From the NCBI GenBank assembly GCA_020631675.1, contig JAHDGT010000252.1, positions 1 to 6,768 of the forward strand: DNA of 6,768 nt, written 5' to 3'. The notes below the pieces were generated by a model that was not told the DNA's origin, made no database searches, and saw only the letters and a list, made by a program, of their open reading frames with translations. The position numbers and the translations under genes are program-made. Each line of letters starts with the position of its first letter. Position 1 is the stretch's first letter. Below, one piece after another: positions 4,591-6,768 of the stretch. Source of the stretch: Bacteroidota bacterium. Lineage in GTDB: Bacteria; Bacteroidota; Bacteroidia; Chitinophagales; UBA2359.

Positions 4591-6768
4591 ATGTTATATC
4601 CTTCTCCATTTCGCATTTTAATGCTGTTCATTACTTTGAACTTTATGCTTACTCCTGCTCATGCACAAGTCTTGAAACAGGCGAGCACTTCTCCATATTC
4701 GTGTTTTTTGAATGAGCGGAACGCTAAGGTGAATTTTGAAAAAGCGAATTTAGGAGTGGATTATTCATTGGCTGATGTGCTGGAGCATGCTTATGCGCAT
4801 TACCCTTATTTGGAAGAGGACGGTTCTTCTCTGGTTTTAGTGCATGAGAAAGAGAGTTTGACTGGCAAGCATTTCACCTTTGAACAGCAATGGCAAACAA
4901 GTGCTGATCCTTACTTGGTGTATGGTACTCAGCTTAAAATTCATGTAGATTTTGAAGGGAAGGTGTGGTCATTGATCCACAATTGTTTTGACCTATCTGT
5001 ATTGGATGAGCGTATGCTTGCGGGGGGTAGTAGAGATACGTATTTCAAGTCTCGGCTAGCGGACCAATTGCGTGCGGGTGATGTGGCTGATGTTGCTCCA
5101 GTTGTTTATTTCGAGGCTGAGGACAAAGCGGTGCTGGGCATACAAGTAACGGATCTACGGGCGGATTACAGCTATGTTTTTAATCCGGATGGTGAAATTT
5201 TATTTGAAAAAGATCGTCGCACTTACGCGCATGCGCATGCACATACCCATACGCATGGACACGACCACAAGCATGCGCATCATTCAAGAGAAACGGCATC
5301 TACAGAAGTTGTGAATGTACGGGTGTTTTACCCTGACCCGATCACATCGGCTGGTGTGACGTATGGGCAGACGATCGGTTATACGGATAATAATGATACG
5401 GCAAGCCCGGCATTGAATGCGGAATTATTCGACATGCAAGTGGAGGTTACTTTTGAAGATGGGGAATATAAATTGGAGTCGGATCGAGTGCGCATTTTGA
5501 ATGAAGAATCTCCTACGCCTACTCACCCGCCCTACACATCAACCGACTTGTTTTACGATCGTTCTGATGAGGAATTTGAGGAGGTGAACGCCTATTTCCA
5601 TTTAATGAATTACCGCCAGCAACTGGATGATTTGGGTTATAGTGATTTAATGGATGAGCAAATATGGGTGGATCCACGAGGCGGCACGGACGACAATTCT
5701 TTCCACAGATTTGATAGTGCGGCAGGTAAGCATCGCTTGAAGTTCGGTATTGGTGGTGTGGATGACGCGGAAGACGCGGATGTAGTGATCCATGAGTACG
5801 GACATGCGCTGAGTTATGATGCTTGTCCGAATTGCAATAATGGCGGCACTCAACGCTTGGCTTTAGACGAGGGTTTAGGTGATTATTTTGCTTGTTCCTA
5901 TTCTCGTAGGATCAATGAATATTATTGGGATAAGATGTTCGGATGGGATGGTCATGGCGTTTGGCCAGGGCGAAATATCATTAACAATAAGAGCTTTCCG
6001 AATGATGTGGAGGAAGGGGATATCTACGATACTTCCGAGATCATTTCCGCGGCGATGATGGAGATATGGGAAGCCATAGGGGCAGACAATGCGGATCAAT
6101 TGATTTTAAGTTCACTCTATGACTATGCCCAAAATATTGACTTGACAGTTGCCGCACAAATTTTATTGATCAAGGAAGAGCAGTTATTCGCAGGGGAGTT
6201 TTACGACCCTATTTATGCCATCTTACTAAGTAGAGGCTTACTGCCTTATGATATTGATGCCGGCCAGAATAGAACGGTTTGCTTAGACGATACGACTCAA
6301 TTGGGGATTGCCGGACCAGTGGTAAGCTTGGAATCTGCCGAAATAAGTTGGTCGCCAAGTATTTCCGTAGTGGATCCTGAAGCATTGAATCCTTTTGTTG
6401 TGCCTGATGAATCGGGTTACTATTATTTGTCCGTCACTGATAATGCGACACAGCTTACTTATACCGACTCTGTTTATGTGACAGTGGATTATTGCTTTGA
6501 TACGGAAACACCAAGCGAGATCAAATTGCTGAACAGCGACCGTTTCCGTCAAGGAAGAGGGAATTTAGTACTTGAAATTCCAGATACATATACGAGTGTT
6601 CAATTGCGTTGTTATGATCTTTTCGGACATCTACTTTTAGAAACGGATATTACGGGTAATACTCGCCATGAGATCTATGGCGATCATTTATCGGCTGGTA
6701 TGTATTTCATACAATTGATGCTGAACGATTCTGAAGAACAGGTGTTTAAAGTGGAAAGAGTGAGGTAA
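4591..6768 (+). CDS. Secreted HExxH zinc metallopeptidase with T9SS sorting domain
   Basis: From ATG 4591 this is 725 residues. A signal peptide (1-25) ends TPAHA|Q. Residues about 82-132 (HFTFEQQW...YGTQLKIHVDFEGKVWSLIHN) resemble the FTP/PepSY-type propeptide of fungalysin and thermolysin-like enzymes. A His run (214-231) follows. The catalytic region has VVIHEYGHALSYD with HExxH at 401-405 and LDEGLGDYFACSY, where Glu427 is the likely third zinc ligand, as in gluzincins (closest to M36-like proteins). A helical region, IYDTSEIISAAMMEIWEAIG, follows as in that group. Residues about 557-632 form an Ig/PKD-like domain (VCLDDTTQLG, ISWSPSI). The last 80 or so residues are a T9SS type A sorting domain ending GMYFIQLML...VFKVERVR. 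The protein should pass Sec, be secreted or surface-attached by T9SS, and degrade protein; the substrate is unknown. GTG 4537 and ATG 4564 are in-frame alternatives, but both lie in the structured element. ATG 4591 has an A-rich upstream region and a compact signal peptide. Confidence 0.9.
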   Translation: MLYPSPFRILMLFITLNFMLTPAHAQVLKQASTSPYSCFLNERNAKVNFEKANLGVDYSLADVLEHAYAHYPYLEEDGSSLVLVHEKESLTGKHFTFEQQWQTSADPYLVYGTQLKIHVDFEGKVWSLIHNCFDLSVLDERMLAGGSRDTYFKSRLADQLRAGDVADVAPVVYFEAEDKAVLGIQVTDLRADYSYVFNPDGEILFEKDRRTYAHAHAHTHTHGHDHKHAHHSRETASTEVVNVRVFYPDPITSAGVTYGQTIGYTDNNDTASPALNAELFDMQVEVTFEDGEYKLESDRVRILNEESPTPTHPPYTSTDLFYDRSDEEFEEVNAYFHLMNYRQQLDDLGYSDLMDEQIWVDPRGGTDDNSFHRFDSAAGKHRLKFGIGGVDDAEDADVVIHEYGHALSYDACPNCNNGGTQRLALDEGLGDYFACSYSRRINEYYWDKMFGWDGHGVWPGRNIINNKSFPNDVEEGDIYDTSEIISAAMMEIWEAIGADNADQLILSSLYDYAQNIDLTVAAQILLIKEEQLFAGEFYDPIYAILLSRGLLPYDIDAGQNRTVCLDDTTQLGIAGPVVSLESAEISWSPSISVVDPEALNPFVVPDESGYYYLSVTDNATQLTYTDSVYVTVDYCFDTETPSEIKLLNSDRFRQGRGNLVLEIPDTYTSVQLRCYDLFGHLLLETDITGNTRHEIYGDHLSAGMYFIQLMLNDSEEQVFKVERVR
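5224..5283 (+). repeat. His-codon repeat with alternating pyrimidine-purine tract
   Basis: Inside the peptidase gene, ten CAT/CAC codons alternate with Ala, Thr, Gly, Asp or Lys codons from 5230 to 5283. At DNA level 5224-5246 is a strict 23-base pyrimidine-purine alternation rich in GC and CA/TG steps (TACGCGCATGCGCATGCACA and onward), a sequence type prone to form Z-DNA. GCATGCGC recurs at 5271-5278. The low complexity makes copy-number slippage possible. Confidence 0.8.

Noticed and set aside
4362..4631. Minus-strand open frame of 89 codons across the structured element
   Set aside because: It runs through the hairpins and the peptidase signal peptide. The open frame follows from G/C-rich repeat composition, not coding signal.

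Overview
The window reads as a chromosomal segment from a member of the Bacteroidota. Three things point that way: the last gene ends in a type IX secretion (T9SS) C-terminal sorting domain, candidate promoters fit the Bacteroidota TTG...TAnnTTTG pattern rather than the E. coli -35/-10 pattern, and start codons lack strong Shine-Dalgarno sites and lie in A/T-rich DNA. I cannot place it below phylum from this sequence alone.

Layout, left to right. 1-224 is an A/T-rich upstream region with phased T-tracts, a direct and an inverted repeat, and a likely promoter. 225-1004 (+) encodes a membrane-anchored soluble-lytic-transglycosylase-type protein with an EF-hand-like calcium loop. 1003-1094 holds two small alternative hairpins and a long hairpin placed to stop transcription from both sides. 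1104-1460 (-) encodes a MmcQ/YjbR (CyaY-like fold) protein convergent to the first gene. 1461-1827 is a divergent intergenic region with a good promoter for the minus-strand gene and a perfect 8-bp inverted repeat. 1828-4086 (+) encodes ribonuclease R, complete, with an unresolved GTG or TTG start. 4087-4304 is noncoding. 4305-4360 is a long intrinsic terminator, and a promoter begins in its right arm. 4400-4563 is a G/C-rich, strongly foldable element that looks like a structured RNA or dispersed repeat. 4591-6768 (+) encodes a secreted HExxH zinc metallopeptidase with a propeptide, a ten-histidine run, an Ig/PKD-like domain and a T9SS sorting domain. Its stop codon is the last codon of the window.

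The four genes do not form one pathway or one operon: orientations change and terminators separate them. They look like independent housekeeping (RNase R), cell-wall, small cytoplasmic and secreted-enzyme functions. I find no transposase, integrase, phage module, CRISPR array, tRNA or rRNA. The most interesting parts are the structured element between rnr and the peptidase, which would lie in the peptidase mRNA leader if the promoter call is right, and the histidine run at the propeptide/catalytic junction.
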